From Citrus sinensis (Eukaryota > Streptophyta > Magnoliopsida > Sapindales > Rutaceae), in the NCBI RefSeq assembly GCF_022201045.2, contig NC_068562.1, forward strand, positions 6,926,001-6,990,000: 64,000 bases of DNA. Reading direction: 5' to 3'. The notes below the pieces were generated by a model. The model was not told the origin of the DNA and ran no database searches. It was given only the letters and a program-made list of their open reading frames with translations. Each line of letters begins with the position of its first letter. The stretch's first letter is position 1. Positions 1-12,226 of this stretch are shown here, in pieces. The position numbers were made by a program, and so were the translations under genes.

Positions 1-372
1 AGCTGCGACAACGATCTCGGAACCGACGGCAACGGCGTGTGATAGCGGAACCGACAGCAACGACGTATGATCTCGGAATCGATGGCTAGCGATTAAGCTT
101 CGAAGAGGAGAACACGGGTCACGGCTCACGAGTTCTAGGGATTTTGCTTTTTTTTTTAATCTTAGGTATTTGTATTTTTTATTTAAATGAGGGTAGTTTA
201 GAAATATTTGAATCTGAGTGGGGGTAAAATGGGAAGTCCCGGGAATGAGAGACTGATTCACACCTCCTCCCATGGGAATCAATCTCCCATTCCCCATTCC
301 CAAATAGTTGTGGGCCCCACTAATTTGATTCTGATTCCTGCTTCATTTTTGCGAAGTAAACGCGTTAATCAT

Positions 373-401
373 TCCGATTCCTCAATCTGGGAAGTAAACA
401 C
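373..401. repeat. PIF/Harbinger-like terminal inverted repeat (one end)
   Basis: Read on the minus strand, this stretch begins GTGTTTACTTCCCAGATTGA. That closely matches the left end of the Harbinger-type MITE near 36537 (GTGTTTACTTTCCGAAATTG). The flanking bases 225-300 hold the same kind of alternating GGGAATGG/CCCATTCC sequence seen just inside the 36.5 kb element. I infer one terminus of a Harbinger element whose other end lies off the left edge or is lost. No target-site duplication could be paired. Confidence 0.5.
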
Positions 402-550
402 ACCACAAGGGGAGACGCCACTAAAGATTATATATAATCCAATTTTTTTCTTTATTTGGAGGTAAGAAATGTAATACATGTTACTTTAATGTTTATGTCA
501 TATTAACATTTGATTAATAAATTAATAATTGTTACATATCTTTACAAAAG

Positions 551-1215
551 TGTATTGATGCAATTGATGGAACCCACATTACTGCGTGGTCACGATCACA
601 TAAACAAATATCATATTGAGATAGAAATGCTTAAGTGACTCAAAATATTATATGTGCATGTTCTTTTGACATGTTGTTCACATTTGTATATACGGGTTGG
701 GAAGGTGGTGCCAATGACTCAAGGATATTTTTGGATGCTTTAAGTATAGCAGAATCCGAGTTTCCACATCTAAAAGAAGGTAAGAATATTGCGATATATA
801 TATAAGTTAGTATTTTTAGCTTTTTTAAATAAGTTTTATTTATTGTTTTCATATTTTATGATATTACTATGTTGTGGACTCTGGCCATAAATATGAAAAT
901 GATTTTTGACACCGTATAAAGGTAAGAGGTATCATTTATGTGATTATAAATGATCAAGTCGAGTACATTGTTTAATTATAGACATTCATTATGCGTAATG
1001 TAATGGAGCAACGCTTTAGTGTTTTAAAAGCACGATTTTCAATTTTAAAGGATATGCATAATTATAGTTTACGTAAGAAACATGTAATTCCAATTGTATG
1101 TTGCATTTTATATTAGTAGACCACTTACTAATATTGATTTATCTCCAGCAAATGTTGCAGAGATGAATGCTACAGGAGATATAATTGCAACTTCCATGTG
1201 TCATGATACGTACGT
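551..1215 (+). pseudogene. PIF/Harbinger transposase remnant (DDE_Tnp_4)
   Basis: The frame from 551 reads CIDAIDGTHITAW, then after two in-frame stops (near 620-640) continues to YTGWEGGANDSRIFLDAL and ESEFPHLKEG. These are the first two catalytic-Asp neighbourhoods of PIF/Harbinger nucleases. Around 863 the motif YYVVDSGHKYEND follows, and from 991 the frame MRNVMEQRFSVLKARFSILK carries the third acidic residue. A tail near 1159 reads EMNATGDIIATSMCHD. Two stop codons, frame changes and missing upstream parts make it a dead copy. The Myb-like second ORF of such elements was not seen. The family assignment is strong; the exact ends are approximate. Confidence 0.85.
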
Positions 1216-1850
1216 AATGCATTATTTCTATCATGTAATTTTTTATAATTAGTTTGTTTAAATCATATGTGTTGTAATTTATATCTTAATTGTAATGTAA
1301 AAACAATGACAATGTAAAACTTTTTTGATTAATGCTAATACTAAAACTTTATGCTCATATAATTTTTTATAATTATTTTGTTTAAATTATTTATGGTATG
1401 TTTGTATATGTATTAGTTAAATAATTATTTTTTTAACAATAAATATGAATTAAATGTTTAATAAAAAATATTTTTGAAAATAATACTACAAAATATATAT
1501 TATATATTTTTAGCATTTTCAAATATCTACTGAATGCATATTATTATTAGTTATAAAATATAGGATATAAAAAATGATATCAGACGTATAATTAAATTTA
1601 AAATACAACAACTACAAAATACTATTTTAATTCTTTTTTTTTTCAAAAAATATAAATTCAAAAACAATACAGAACAACCTAAAATTCTCGTCGCTTCTTA
1701 TACTTTATTTAACAAATTTTCACTAGTATTACCATATGATTTTCTAAATTTCTTTTATGCTGTCAAAATCGAATACGCGAAAAAAAAATTGCTCTCCTTA
1801 AACTAATTTCGTTTTTTGTCCTTTCAACACAAATTTCTAAAATCCCCAAA
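1216..1850. other. AT-rich intergenic DNA
   Basis: Very AT-rich spacer between the Harbinger remnant and the promoter of the PMD gene. I see no coding potential or defined repeat ends in it. Confidence 0.6.
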
Positions 1851-1855
1851 ATACA

Positions 1856-1870
1856 AAAACCCTAGCCCTA
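1856..1870. promoter_or_regulatory. telo-box (AAACCCTA) upstream of the PMD gene
   Basis: The sequence AAAAACCCTAGCCCTAG contains a perfect telo-box, a motif common near transcription starts of plant housekeeping genes. It sits about 60 bases before a likely non-coding first exon that ends at the GT near 1936. The intron then runs to the acceptor CAG at 2317-2319, just before the start codon. Confidence 0.5.
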
Positions 1871-2333
1871 GAGCGGTCATCATTCTTTCGATTCCTGTTA
1901 AGAATCAGCGTTTTACAGCAGTTGGCATGTGAAAGGTACTGTCTAGCGCTCTTATTCCACTCTCTCTTTCCTTTTTTTACCCCGCAATTTCTAATTAGTT
2001 CACCAAGCTGATAGAATTTTCGGAAACTTACCTATTTTTGTTCGTTTTGCGCCTAAAATGTATTATTCGGCTCAGAAAAAGTGGTTTTGCAATTTGCAGA
2101 AAGATGGGTTAATTTAAGTTGTAGAATCACTTAAAAAAAAACTCGAAATGTTTGATGGTTGATACTCAAAATTCTGAGTCATTTTTTCATGCTATTTTGA
2201 AGTAATTTTAATTCTACTATTTGAAATTCTGTGGTTTCTCGGCTTTAACAAACATCGTTGCCACGAATCTAAAAACTGCTTGGGATTCGCCTATTACAAT
2301 TTTGTCTTTGTTTGAACAGGTTCCACTGGCCAA

Positions 2334-4208
2334 ATGTTAGAAATGAGTGTTCAAAATCCTCCAACAAATTTTCCTGGACCAATTGACCCGTCAGTGTTGT
2401 ATGAGCAAGAGCAACATATTTCCTCAGCTATATGGGAAGGACAGGACCGTGGTACGCTGAGGTGTCATGAACACACCTCAAAAATTGATGGGTGGAAGCT
2501 AACGAAGAAACAGATTGATTTGGTGGGGAAAGCTGGCTTTGGATATTTTAGATTGATTGGACAAGTCAGCTTGAACAATCCACTCATCTCTGCACTGGTT
2601 GAGAGGTGGAGGAGGGAAACTAATACATTTCATTTGCCAAGCGGTGAAATTACCATTACACTTGATGAAGTAGTCCGAATTCTTGGACTACGGGTTGATG
2701 GAGAAGCTGTAGTAAGAGATAACTCTGTCGTGGGTTCTAACACAGAAATTTGTGAAACTTTGTTAGGGAAAGCACCAAATTCAGATGCTAAGGAGATAAA
2801 GGGTGGAATGGTGAAACTTGGTTGGTTGAAGGAAAACTTTTCCGAGTGTCCTGAAGATGCTTCAAATGAAGAGGTTGAACGACGGACGCGTGCTTTTCTA
2901 ATGTACTTGGTAGGAAGCACAATATTTGCCACAACATCTGGCAACCTTGTCCCTCTGTTGTACCTCCCATTGTTCAAGGACTTTGACAAAGCTGGGAATT
3001 ATGCATGGGGTGCGGCAGCACTGGCGTTCTTGTATAGACAGCTCGGCAAAGCTTCCATGAAATCTCAAGGTACCATCAGTGGCTCTTTGACACTATTACA
3101 GGTAACTTACATTTGATTTTACATTCAGGTTTTTAATTCTCTATTCCTATTTATGGAAGGCCTAAATAGGTAAGGTATTTGACTTGTTTACTGTATTAAT
3201 ATTTTACAGCTTTTTGTTGGAAGGTTGGGATTAATTAGATAAAACACTTTTTTCAGTGCTGGAGTTACTTTCATCTTAACATTGGCCGACCAGAGCTTAA
3301 GCAAGACTTGTCTCATCGCTTTCCACTTGCTCTTCATTGGAAAGGAAGACTAAATACTCAAACTAAATCCGATGTAGTTATGTATCGCCAGAAATTGGAC
3401 TCTTTGGATTCAAGCGACGTAAGTTTTCTAGCTTTGTTGTTTAACTTGGAGGTCAATATTCAAAATTTTATTGCCTTACAGCTGATGCCTTGGATGATAG
3501 AAACAGATAGACTGGACTCCTTACAAAGATTTGGATAGCAGCAGCATTCCAGAGAATTTTAGAGGTGATTTAACTCTGGGTAGGTCTAGGACAATCTTGC
3601 TTTGTATGGATAAAGCTGAATGGCATTTGCCAGACCGTTGTTTGAGGCAGTTCGGTTTGCATCAATCAATTCCAAAAGATGTGCAGCGACGTGAGACTAA
3701 GAATAATGAAGTTGATAATGAGTTGGACATGTCAAAAAGAATGGATTCGGAGTTGCAAGAGTGGTCTAACCGTTGGCAAAACATTGTGGATGTTGTGGAG
3801 GATGGGGATGGCACAGACGAAAGTGAATACACAACATGGTACTCAAACATTACCCGGAAACTTGTTCATAGGCGGGCATTTGCTCCGTCTCAATTTCAAG
3901 AATCAGTGAGGCTTTTCTTTCCTCTCCTTTCGTACATTTTCCTAATCCAGATGCTCAGTGGTCCTATTCATATTGAATGTAATATATCATATGTGTAACT
4001 TTTACAGGTTTCGGAAATGATGAAAATTCAAGAAATAGCATATGCAGCTTCAACAGAAGACTTGAATATGAAAAACAAGTTAGCATTCGAGAAGATTAAA
4101 GCATTGGTGGATCGGTATCTGGCAAATCGTGTTGAGGGTTTCAAGGTGCTGGAGAAAAGGAAGAGAAGTAGTGAGAGTAGTCAGAACGATGAGGAACCTC
4201 TAAATTAA
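2334..4208 (+). CDS. Plant mobile domain (PMD) protein, MAIN/MAIL1 type
   Basis: Exons 2334-3101, 3257-3418, 3507-3905 and 4008-4208 join in phase to give 509 residues. The N-terminal part holds PGPIDPSVLYEQEQHISSAI, LRCHEHTSK, then GFGYFRLIG, LISALVERWRRETNTFHLP and EVVRILGLRVDG, hallmarks of the PMD (PF10536, aminotransferase-like plant mobile domain). Exon 3 opens IDWTPYKDLDSSSIPENF and carries AEWHLPDRCLRQFGL, also typical. The C-terminal tail is basic and serine-rich (KRKRSSESS). The acceptor at 3506 was chosen over 3480 because the latter runs into a stop. Free-standing PMD proteins of this clade (MAIN, MAIL1) are nuclear factors that in Arabidopsis repress transposons and sustain meristems; that role is from family knowledge. 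The next gene encodes a PP7L-type partner. A second in-frame ATG lies three codons downstream. MAIN and MAIL1 cannot be told apart by eye. Confidence 0.9.
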
Positions 4209-5380
4209 ACCTACTGTATTTTTCTAATGATGTTATAGCAATGATGCTTTTAGAAACTATACAGCCGTAATTATCACTAACGACCATGTCGTCTGAACTT
4301 TCAATTGCTGAATAGGGACGTCTTTTTGATATTAAGTATGACAGGTCGTCAAATTATGACAACTTATGAAATCGAAGAGCAGCATACCGTCCTCCGATTT
4401 TATGTTTATATATGATCACATACTCGCGTATGATATTATCGAATGTTTTCTCGTATTTTATCAAAATATTTTATATGTTTGCTTGCCTAGAAATTCGAAG
4501 TCGGCCAGAAAAACTAATATCAAATCTAGAGAACGGATATGGCCGTGGTTGATTTCATTAGTAGTTTATTTATTTATTTTTTTTTCAGGTTTCAAATCTT
4601 GCCTACAAGTTATTAACTATATGTTTCCCAATTGGAAATAAAATTTGAATTCTAAATGATGTGTTATTAATCATTATTAGATTGCATCATTCATTCCTTA
4701 TACAAATCAATTATTGATTTACGTACGAGTTTCATTGCTTAGGTGACAGTGTGATTAGTAATATTTAGTATTCAAATTTTGGATTATTTTTTAAAACTTG
4801 GGTAGTCATTTGTATTTAAACCAAAAGGCGAGGGGACACTTTAAATTTCCTTAAAAAATGAAACGACGGTGTCGTCTATCTGGAAACTAATAAACGACAA
4901 CTAAAGGTCTTGGAAATCCCCAAACCAGATCGTCTCGCTGCCTTCCAATTCGAAACACCACGTAACCTAACTTCCTCGAGCGCGACGGCGGTTTGTCCGT
5001 CACCGGTATGTTTCTTTTTTTCTTTTTCTTTTTCTTATTTTTCTTATTTTTGTGTTCAGATAACATTTAGTCATCATTCCAGTGTTTATTGAATTTATTT
5101 ATTTGTTCAGTCATTTTATTTTATTTTATTTTATTTTTTTGCTTTCTTATAGAAGTAATTTTTATCTATTTTTCTTTTATTAAGCAGTATCACTAGAAAT
5201 AATTACGAAAAATACTTCATTTTCCATTGTTCGTTATTATTGTTGCTGTAATTATTTTCCTTTTAATATAAAGCGATTTTGCTAAACTATATTTTGATTT
5301 CCATTTTAAAAAATTAATATGGTTAAATATCTCAGTGAATTTTTTTTTTCCGCACTTGCAGTTATTTTGATTGGTACAAA
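4209..5380 (+). other. Spacer and 5' untranslated region between PMD and PP7L genes
   Basis: The first 650 bases are AT-rich with no supported gene; a 91-codon ORF at 4366-4641 has no family features. From about 4860 a GC-richer block (ends near CGTCACCG|GTATG at 5008) looks like a leader exon. The intron that follows ends at the acceptor TTGCAG at 5356-5361, 20 bases before the ATG. PP7L therefore appears to have its own promoter and not to depend on read-through from the PMD gene. Confidence 0.55.
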
Positions 5381-8300
5381 ATGGACCTCCTTCCTTTGAT
5401 AGGGGATGTTGATGAATTCAAAGAGATTATGGGAATCATCAATAAAGAAATGGATTTGGTTAGTTTGAGTGATGAGAATCTTCGCCGTGTATTTATGATC
5501 TTTGAAATAGCAGGTGGCGTGGTTAATGGCCGAACTAAACAGGTAGACTGAGAGAAATGACATAATGGGTATATCATTTTATCATTTGCTTATTGCTGTT
5601 TGAACTATATTTATGAATTTACAGGTTACGGAAGCTGATGCCGAACAGTTATGGTGCTCTAGTGTTGATGGAGTGGTGAGTACTTGGTTTTTGTGTTTTC
5701 TGGTTGCTTTAATGCCTTTGCTTTTTTGAATTCAGAGAAGTTGAGAGAAATAATTCGGTAGTTACTTCCAAAATATTGCAAGTTAAATTTGCTTTCTAGG
5801 GATATTGATACTTGTCTCTAACTTAGAAATGAGAAAATCGTCTTATCCAGCAGTACGTTTATCTAAAAATTCTTTTTACCGAATGATATGCAATTTTTTG
5901 CAGGTGGCTGTGGCCAAGCAGGTAATTGATTATGCATGTGAGATGAATTTTCAGGATTTAGATGGACTGTTGAAGCAAGCAGTGGTGGAGATATTAAGAA
6001 GTGCGTGTAATATCGTAAGTAAACAACGTGTGTTTGACTCAAGTCTGCAAGGTTTACTTGAAGAACTTCAAGTGGAAGTTGGTTCAACAATGAGAGAGAG
6101 ATTGGTTGGTGGCAAATTAGAGAACCTGACAAAGGAGCAGGACACTTTACCCCTTTCATGGCCTCGTAACGGACGTATAAGCCTGGAATGGATTCAGCTT
6201 CTTATTTCAACCTTCAAGTGGTCTTCATGGAAAGATCCAAAGGAATTTCAAAATGTAATGCCTGTCACTGTGGTGAAAAAGTTGATTAGTGCAGCTTCAA
6301 AAATCATGAGGGAAGAAAGAAACTGTGTGAAACTTCGTGTTAGAGAGGATTCGGAGGTTATTGTCGTTGGTGACATTCTTGGACAGTTTCATGATCTGGT
6401 TGCACTTTTTGAAGAAAATGCTGGGTTTCCATCTGATCATCGATACTTTGTTTTCAATGGTAACTATGTTGATAAAGGTTCATGGGGTTTGGAAGTGCTT
6501 TTAGTTTTGTTGGCTTGGAAGGTATATTAAAGTTGCTATATTTATTTTGGTTTACTTTATTATTCTAATTATAAGTATATCTCTGACATGAATAGAAAGA
6601 AGATAAAGGAAATTAGACAATATAAGATGACTTGCTGTTAGTTTGTTGCATGTACTTGCTTGTTTATTTGAATTCATAGATTTGCGAGATAATTCTCTTA
6701 TGCTTGGCCTATAGATGTTGTTATTGTTCTTATTAATACTATTTTTTTTGTTTCCTATCAAAAGACCAAAAAAAAAAAAAAAAGATGTGCTAATTATGCT
6801 ATTTTTGTTTTTGAAATTTTAATCACTTATGTGTAGGTCTTGATGCCTCATAGAGTATATTTACTCCGTGGAAATCATGAAACAAAGAATTGCACATTGG
6901 CATATGGTTTCTGGGCAGAGTTATGCACCAAATTTGGCAAAAAAGATTGCAAATTGGTGTTTGATAAATGCTTGGAGTGTTTCAGAACACTTCCCCTGGC
7001 CACAATCATTGCTCAAGGTGTTTACACAACACATGGGGGCCTATTTCGTCGCACATGCAGTGCTAGTACACAATGTTCTACAGGAGAAAAGAGACAAAAG
7101 CTGGATGCTTTATCTTTGGGTTCTTTAAAGGAGTTTGCTAAAGTAAACAGATTTCTTGAAGATGTGCCTGAAAATGATTTATTGAGTGATGTTCTATGGT
7201 CTGACCCATCTTCCAAAGCTGGGCTCAGAGAAAATACTAAAAAGTTTGGTCTACTGTGGGGTCCAGATTGCACTGAGGAGTTCTTAAAAGAGAACCATTT
7301 GAAGGTTAGAATCCTTCAATTGCTTATAATTAATCATTTGAACTTAACTTGTTTTCAATATATCCTATGTCAATCTTATTAATATTCCTTCAAGTAGTAC
7401 TTATAATATCACATCTAGTTCTGGTTCTAGATCTCACAACTACATGTCTCGAATACTCCTTCAAGGCAAACTTTTTGAGTTCTGCCTTTTCTTATGGTTC
7501 CAGGATATTCTGTCCTCTGACATTCTTAGATTTACCTTTCTCTAATTTTAATACCAAAACTATTTTTGTTTTTTCTTCTTTTTGTTGAGAAAATCCCAAG
7601 CATTTATGATGAAACAAAGGTAATAGCTAGAACTTCGGAAGTTATGGCTTTAGATGTTTTTAATGTAGCACTCATTCGTTGAAAATTCTCTCTTAATCCC
7701 ACCCTCTCTACGTTAACCTCTGTCAACAATAAGAATTCCTATTCTAAGATTGGGTTACTTTGTTTGTTGCTGTTACAGTTAATTATAAGATCACATGAGG
7801 GTCCTGATGCACGGACTGGTGCGGATGATGCTAGAAATATGTTAAATGGTTACAGCAAAGATCATGATACAGTCTCTGGGGAACTGTATACTTTATTCAC
7901 TGCTCCAAATTACCCACAGGTTCAGATTCTTCTTGGCTGTACCATGCACTCGCGTAGATTTATCTTCTAGTGTTAATCCATTATCCTCTGTGAATTGTCT
8001 TAACAATCTGCGGAGCTGCAATGGATTTGACCTTTTATCAACCTCTTCACATTTCTATTGGAGTTGATTCATGGGAAAGGATGGTTTGATTTTAAGTCAT
8101 TTGAATCTCCTATCATGGCTATGCGCCTAAATGTAGGGTTGTAATTTGGGGATATGATGACAGAATTTATACTTGCCTGAAAACTTGGGTATGCATCATA
8201 TGGATATCCCATCCCATATAAAAGTATAATAATAATAATAAAAAAAAAAGAGATCAATTGATATCTATACTCTGGGAAAGGATAATTTGGAAAGGTTTGG

Positions 8301-9396
8301 TCCTTATCTTTATTGCTAAAATGCGAAGATGGTTTTTTTGCTTTTATTGCTTTATCTGCTTCCTTTTCCCTTTTCTTTCTTTTTCTTTTTCAATCACAAC
8401 CTGCCATAGTAGTGGTGCCTTTCAGAGTTGTAAGGAGAAGCTGAATCTCATACACTCATGGCATTTGGAAATTATACAGGTTGATGGGTTTGATAATGTA
8501 GGAGCATATGCTGTATTGAAGCCTCCTCTGTTTGATTCTCCTTTGTTTCTCCAACTGAAAGCTGCAGAAAAGCCAGAGGTGTGGAATTTTGATGTCTTTT
8601 ATTTTTTATTTTTTCCACCCTCTGAGGGGATAAACATGGATGACAATGGTATACAACGTAGGACTTAGGGAGAAAACTGACACTAAAATTGTAAGTAATT
8701 GAAAACCTTGGGTGCTTGAGAATGATATGAAGATATCATAAACCAATGCTTCTTGTCGGTGGATTAAATTGCATCTAAAATCAGGATGGTACATGGCTGC
8801 ACGCTTCGTATAGGTATTAGGCTGTAGGTTGGGGAGATGATGCAGAAGACTTGACAAAGGTTTGTCATAAATATTTGTACCAACATATGTATATGATTAA
8901 GCTGATGCTGCTCGTTTCTCAGGTACCTCCTTATGATGTTTTCATTTATGAAGACATGGATTCAGATGAAGGGGAAGATTCTAGGTTGACAGATTCAGAT
9001 GAGGAACAAGACATGGTATCAAGGGATGCTGTTGGAAAAAAAGACTCGACTCTGATGGTGAGTTGGTAACATTGCCCTTAAAAAATAGAACCTCTGGTCT
9101 CTCCATATCCATACCTAAGGCATCCTTGACTTTGTTATTTGACAGCCAATTTCGTGTGTGTGTGTGTGTGTGTGAATTTCTTTATTTCATATCGTTAATA
9201 ATATTGGAATGATTAGGTGACTAAAGTAGAACTCAACAAAAAGATACAAGACCAAGCTGAAAAAATAAAGCAGTTGGAGAGCACGGTTGAGTTGTTCTTG
9301 AAAGACCGTGATGATCGCTCGAGGAGGATGGAAGAGATGTTGAGCACTCTTTTACAGCAATCATCTCGCAAAAAACGTGGGAGAGGTAGCACTTAA
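5381..9396 (+). CDS. PP7L: PP7L-type serine/threonine protein phosphatase 7 homologue, probably inactive
   Basis: Eight exons (5381-5542, 5625-5675, 5904-6521, 6837-7304, 7779-7919, 8480-8578, 8923-9057, 9217-9396) join in phase to give 617 residues. Near residue 170 LPLSWPRNGRISLEWIQLLI marks the PP7 class of the PPP superfamily. PPP motifs follow in order: GDILGQ (about 227-232), GNYVDKG (257-263), RGNHET (288-293), THGGLF (about 342), DVLWSDP, RSHEG (437-441) and TAPNYPQ. The first two should read GDxHG and GDxVDRG, so a metal-ligand His is Leu230, a metal-ligand Asp is Asn258 and a catalytic Arg is Lys262. Arabidopsis PP7L (AT5G10900) is likewise described as an inactive PP7 homologue that binds MAIN and MAIL1. 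The acidic DSDEGED stretch and C-terminal coiled coil (about 560-605), with a basic end, could mediate binding. Intron 7 holds a (TG)n run at about 9155-9173. Confidence 0.9.
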
Positions 9397-10020
9397 AAAC
9401 CTATCTTCTTCCCTCGGCAACACATTTCGTACAACCTGCACATGCATCTGATGCTCTTGAAACCATGACAGGTTCATGAGTACATGCAAATGGGAAGACC
9501 AGTGTTTTGGGTTTGCAGGGAAAGAAAACTTCACGGTGTGGCTTGCTTGATTCGCAAGTTTTCTCTTCTCTGACCGGGGTAGCTAAACATATAATTTTAG
9601 GTGTATGTAATTTTTTTCTTTTTTTTTTAAAGATTAGTTGAAAACTTCTAATTTTGTGAACTAATTTAACTCAATTCACTATCTGACTTTCTAAGAGGAT
9701 GGAGACAGCAAGCATTAGTTGGATAAGATTCCAAATTTTCATTTGTCATGTACATCAAAGAAATTTTTTTTGATTAATTAATAAAATGCTCATGTATGAG
9801 GAAATCATCAAAATGAAGAACTGTGTGCAATAAGAAGACACCACGTGTGATCCTATTGCCAATGACGGCATATGACTAAAGACGACGTGCCACGTTGAGG
9901 GAAAACATTTCATACGGTGGGGCAAGACGATTGCCTCTTCTCGTCCTTTTTGGACGGCTAAAAGTCGCACGTCCCCCATTTTCATATTGTCACAAGATTA
10001 CATAAGGCAATCTATATCTT

Positions 10021-10070
10021 ACAACTAATGTAAGATAAATTTCTTACAACTAATGTAAGATAAATTTCTC
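10021..10070. repeat. 25-bp tandem duplication
   Basis: The unit ACAACTAATGTAAGATAAAT plus TTCTT occurs twice with 25-bp spacing. Each unit holds the near-palindrome CTTACAACTAATGTAAG. A relative (ACTTACAACTAATGTAACAT) occurs alone near 45122, suggesting a dispersed family. Confidence 0.7.
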
Positions 10071-11410
10071 TCGCATAAACAGTATATGTGTGAGATTTAT
10101 GTATTATTTATATAAGAGGTGTATCTTATATTAATTGTTAGATAGGGGGATCCCTTAACATAAACAAGAGAGGAAAAAAAAAGAATCAAATTAAAATTGT
10201 CACAAGTTTTTCAAAGGAAATTAAATATCATGACATGTACTAATTTCCGAAGAAATTTATTAAATTAAACATAATTATTTTTTATTCCAATCCAATCATA
10301 GTTGAAACATCTTAGCATCAGTTGTCAGAAATGTACGTGTGTGTAAAGATATCAAAATACAAATTTCTTCCAACATCCTAATCGCGCGAGATGGGATGAC
10401 AAAACAAATAAATGAATTAAATTCGAATCGAATTGTACATAAATTGGGTGAAAACTTTGCTGATTTTAATTTAATTTGTTTATTAAACAAATATTGAATT
10501 CGGTTCAATTAATTCATTGAGTAGAATTAATAAACAAACGGAATTAAATCTAGACTCATTTATTATTTGTTTATCTTATAATGAATTAATAACAAATTGA
10601 ATTGAATATGAATTTCTTTACAAAAATATAATTAATGAACAAAAATTAAGCAAAATAAAATATAAAAGACCTCAAATTTAACATCCTTTAAAATATATAA
10701 TTACTATATTAGCTTTCAAACTTTAAAATTTTTTCATATATATTTTTAGATAAATAAATAATTTAATTAAATGAATAATAAACTAATTTTCAATGAACGG
10801 GTCACATTCAATTCGTTTATGACTCATTTATTGAACGAATTCTAATCAAATAAATGAATTAATGTTCTCAAACCAGGATTCGATTCATTTAATTAGCAAA
10901 TCGAATCGAATTCGCTCATTTATTAAATTAAATAATTTTTTCAAACCAAAACTCATTTAATTCGCATCGAACCAAATCGAATAAATGAATTCTAAAACCC
11001 TAAATTGCCACTCCGAATCATGAGCAAGATTAGATTTTTTCCTTCTGGAAATACAAATAAGATAGCATTGTAACTTCTTAAAAATATGCCAACAACTTTG
11101 TCATCAATTAATACTTTTTTCCTTTATCCATGTTCAAGTAAATTAAAAAAAAAATCTTAATAACATTATTTTCTTTATAGCCTCTTGTTAAAAATTTTTA
11201 TATAAAAAACAATGTCAGGAATCCTAAAAATTGAATCCCAATGAATTTGGTATTTATTTAGTGGTGAATAAATATTCATTTTATTAATTATAAAATTTAT
11301 TATCTAATAGATGAATACAACATAATAGTTGAAACTCAACTCAAGAGTTGATTGTTGGAATCTCAATTAGTATTGTGTAAAAAATAATTTGCCAATCAAT
11401 ATTCGGGTCC

Positions 11411-11991
11411 AACTATTGTGCACCTGGTGCATGGTGCCCCCATTTTGTCCACACGTGAGTTGTTCATTAGATCTAACAAAGAACTTGCTTAAATGGAATG
11501 GATGTATTTTGTTTTTTTTTGGTTTTTAACATTGATGTTCCTCTAGTTTTTTTTTTTAAAGTAAAATAGTCAAAGATTTGATATATAATTTTAAATTATT
11601 TTATATTTTTATATTTTGATCAATTGACATAATTTGACTATTAAAATTAATAATAGTACAAGGATAATAACTTGTAAAACTTTTTAGTACATAGATTTTT
11701 TTTTTAATTTTTTGGAAGCAACATAAAATCTATTTAATAAATAATTAAAATTTAATTTATCAATAATAATATAACTAAATAACAATGTAAAAAATTTCAT
11801 AATAATCAACTATGATTTAGTAATCAAATATAAATAATAGAAATATTCTCTTAAGTGCAAATAATAGATATATATTGGACTTATGTGTTAAAATTTGAAA
11901 GCTTCTAAGTTTTTTACTTTTCGGAAAATATGAGGGACCCTAAAATAGTTTACCAAAAATTGGGTACAATGCACCCGGGGCACCATTGCTT
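11411..11991. mobile_element. Candidate foldback MITE
   Basis: The left end, AACTATTGTGCACCTGGTGC then ATGGTGCCCC, is matched in reverse complement at the right end by AAGCAATGGTGCCCCGGGTG then CATTGTACCC. The match is imperfect (roughly three quarters). The interior is AT-rich without coding potential. No convincing target-site duplication was found, so the superfamily is left open. Confidence 0.45.
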
Positions 11992-12226
11992 CGTCCTCAT
12001 AAAATTATTGAGAAAATACTAATACTATACAAAAATTTATATTTATTTTTATATGCACATAATTAACGTTTTATTTTTAAAAAAAATAATAAAATAACGT
12101 ACAAATGTCTTTAACGGCACCTACAAAAAAAGGAGATGTCTAGATTTGAACATGTCAATGTCATGTAATAGGGCGATCATTAAAGGCAAACTTAATTTGT
12201 TGAAGTTGTATTAACCTTCTTTAAAA

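Larger units (their letters stand above)
9397..12212. other. Intergenic repeat-bearing DNA
   Basis: No gene is supported. Bases 9397-9650 are the likely 3' untranslated region of PP7L. Bases 10380-10990 repeat variants of AATTCGATTCATTTAATT many times on both strands, a low-complexity or degenerate repeat block. Two further repeat features are listed separately. Confidence 0.6.

Noticed and set aside
2630-2989. 119-codon minus-strand ORF
   Set aside because: Antisense shadow of the PMD first exon; the plus strand carries clear family motifs.
4366-4641. 91-codon ORF between PMD and PP7L
   Set aside because: AT-driven composition, hydrophobic run from a T tract, no family motif, no splice context.
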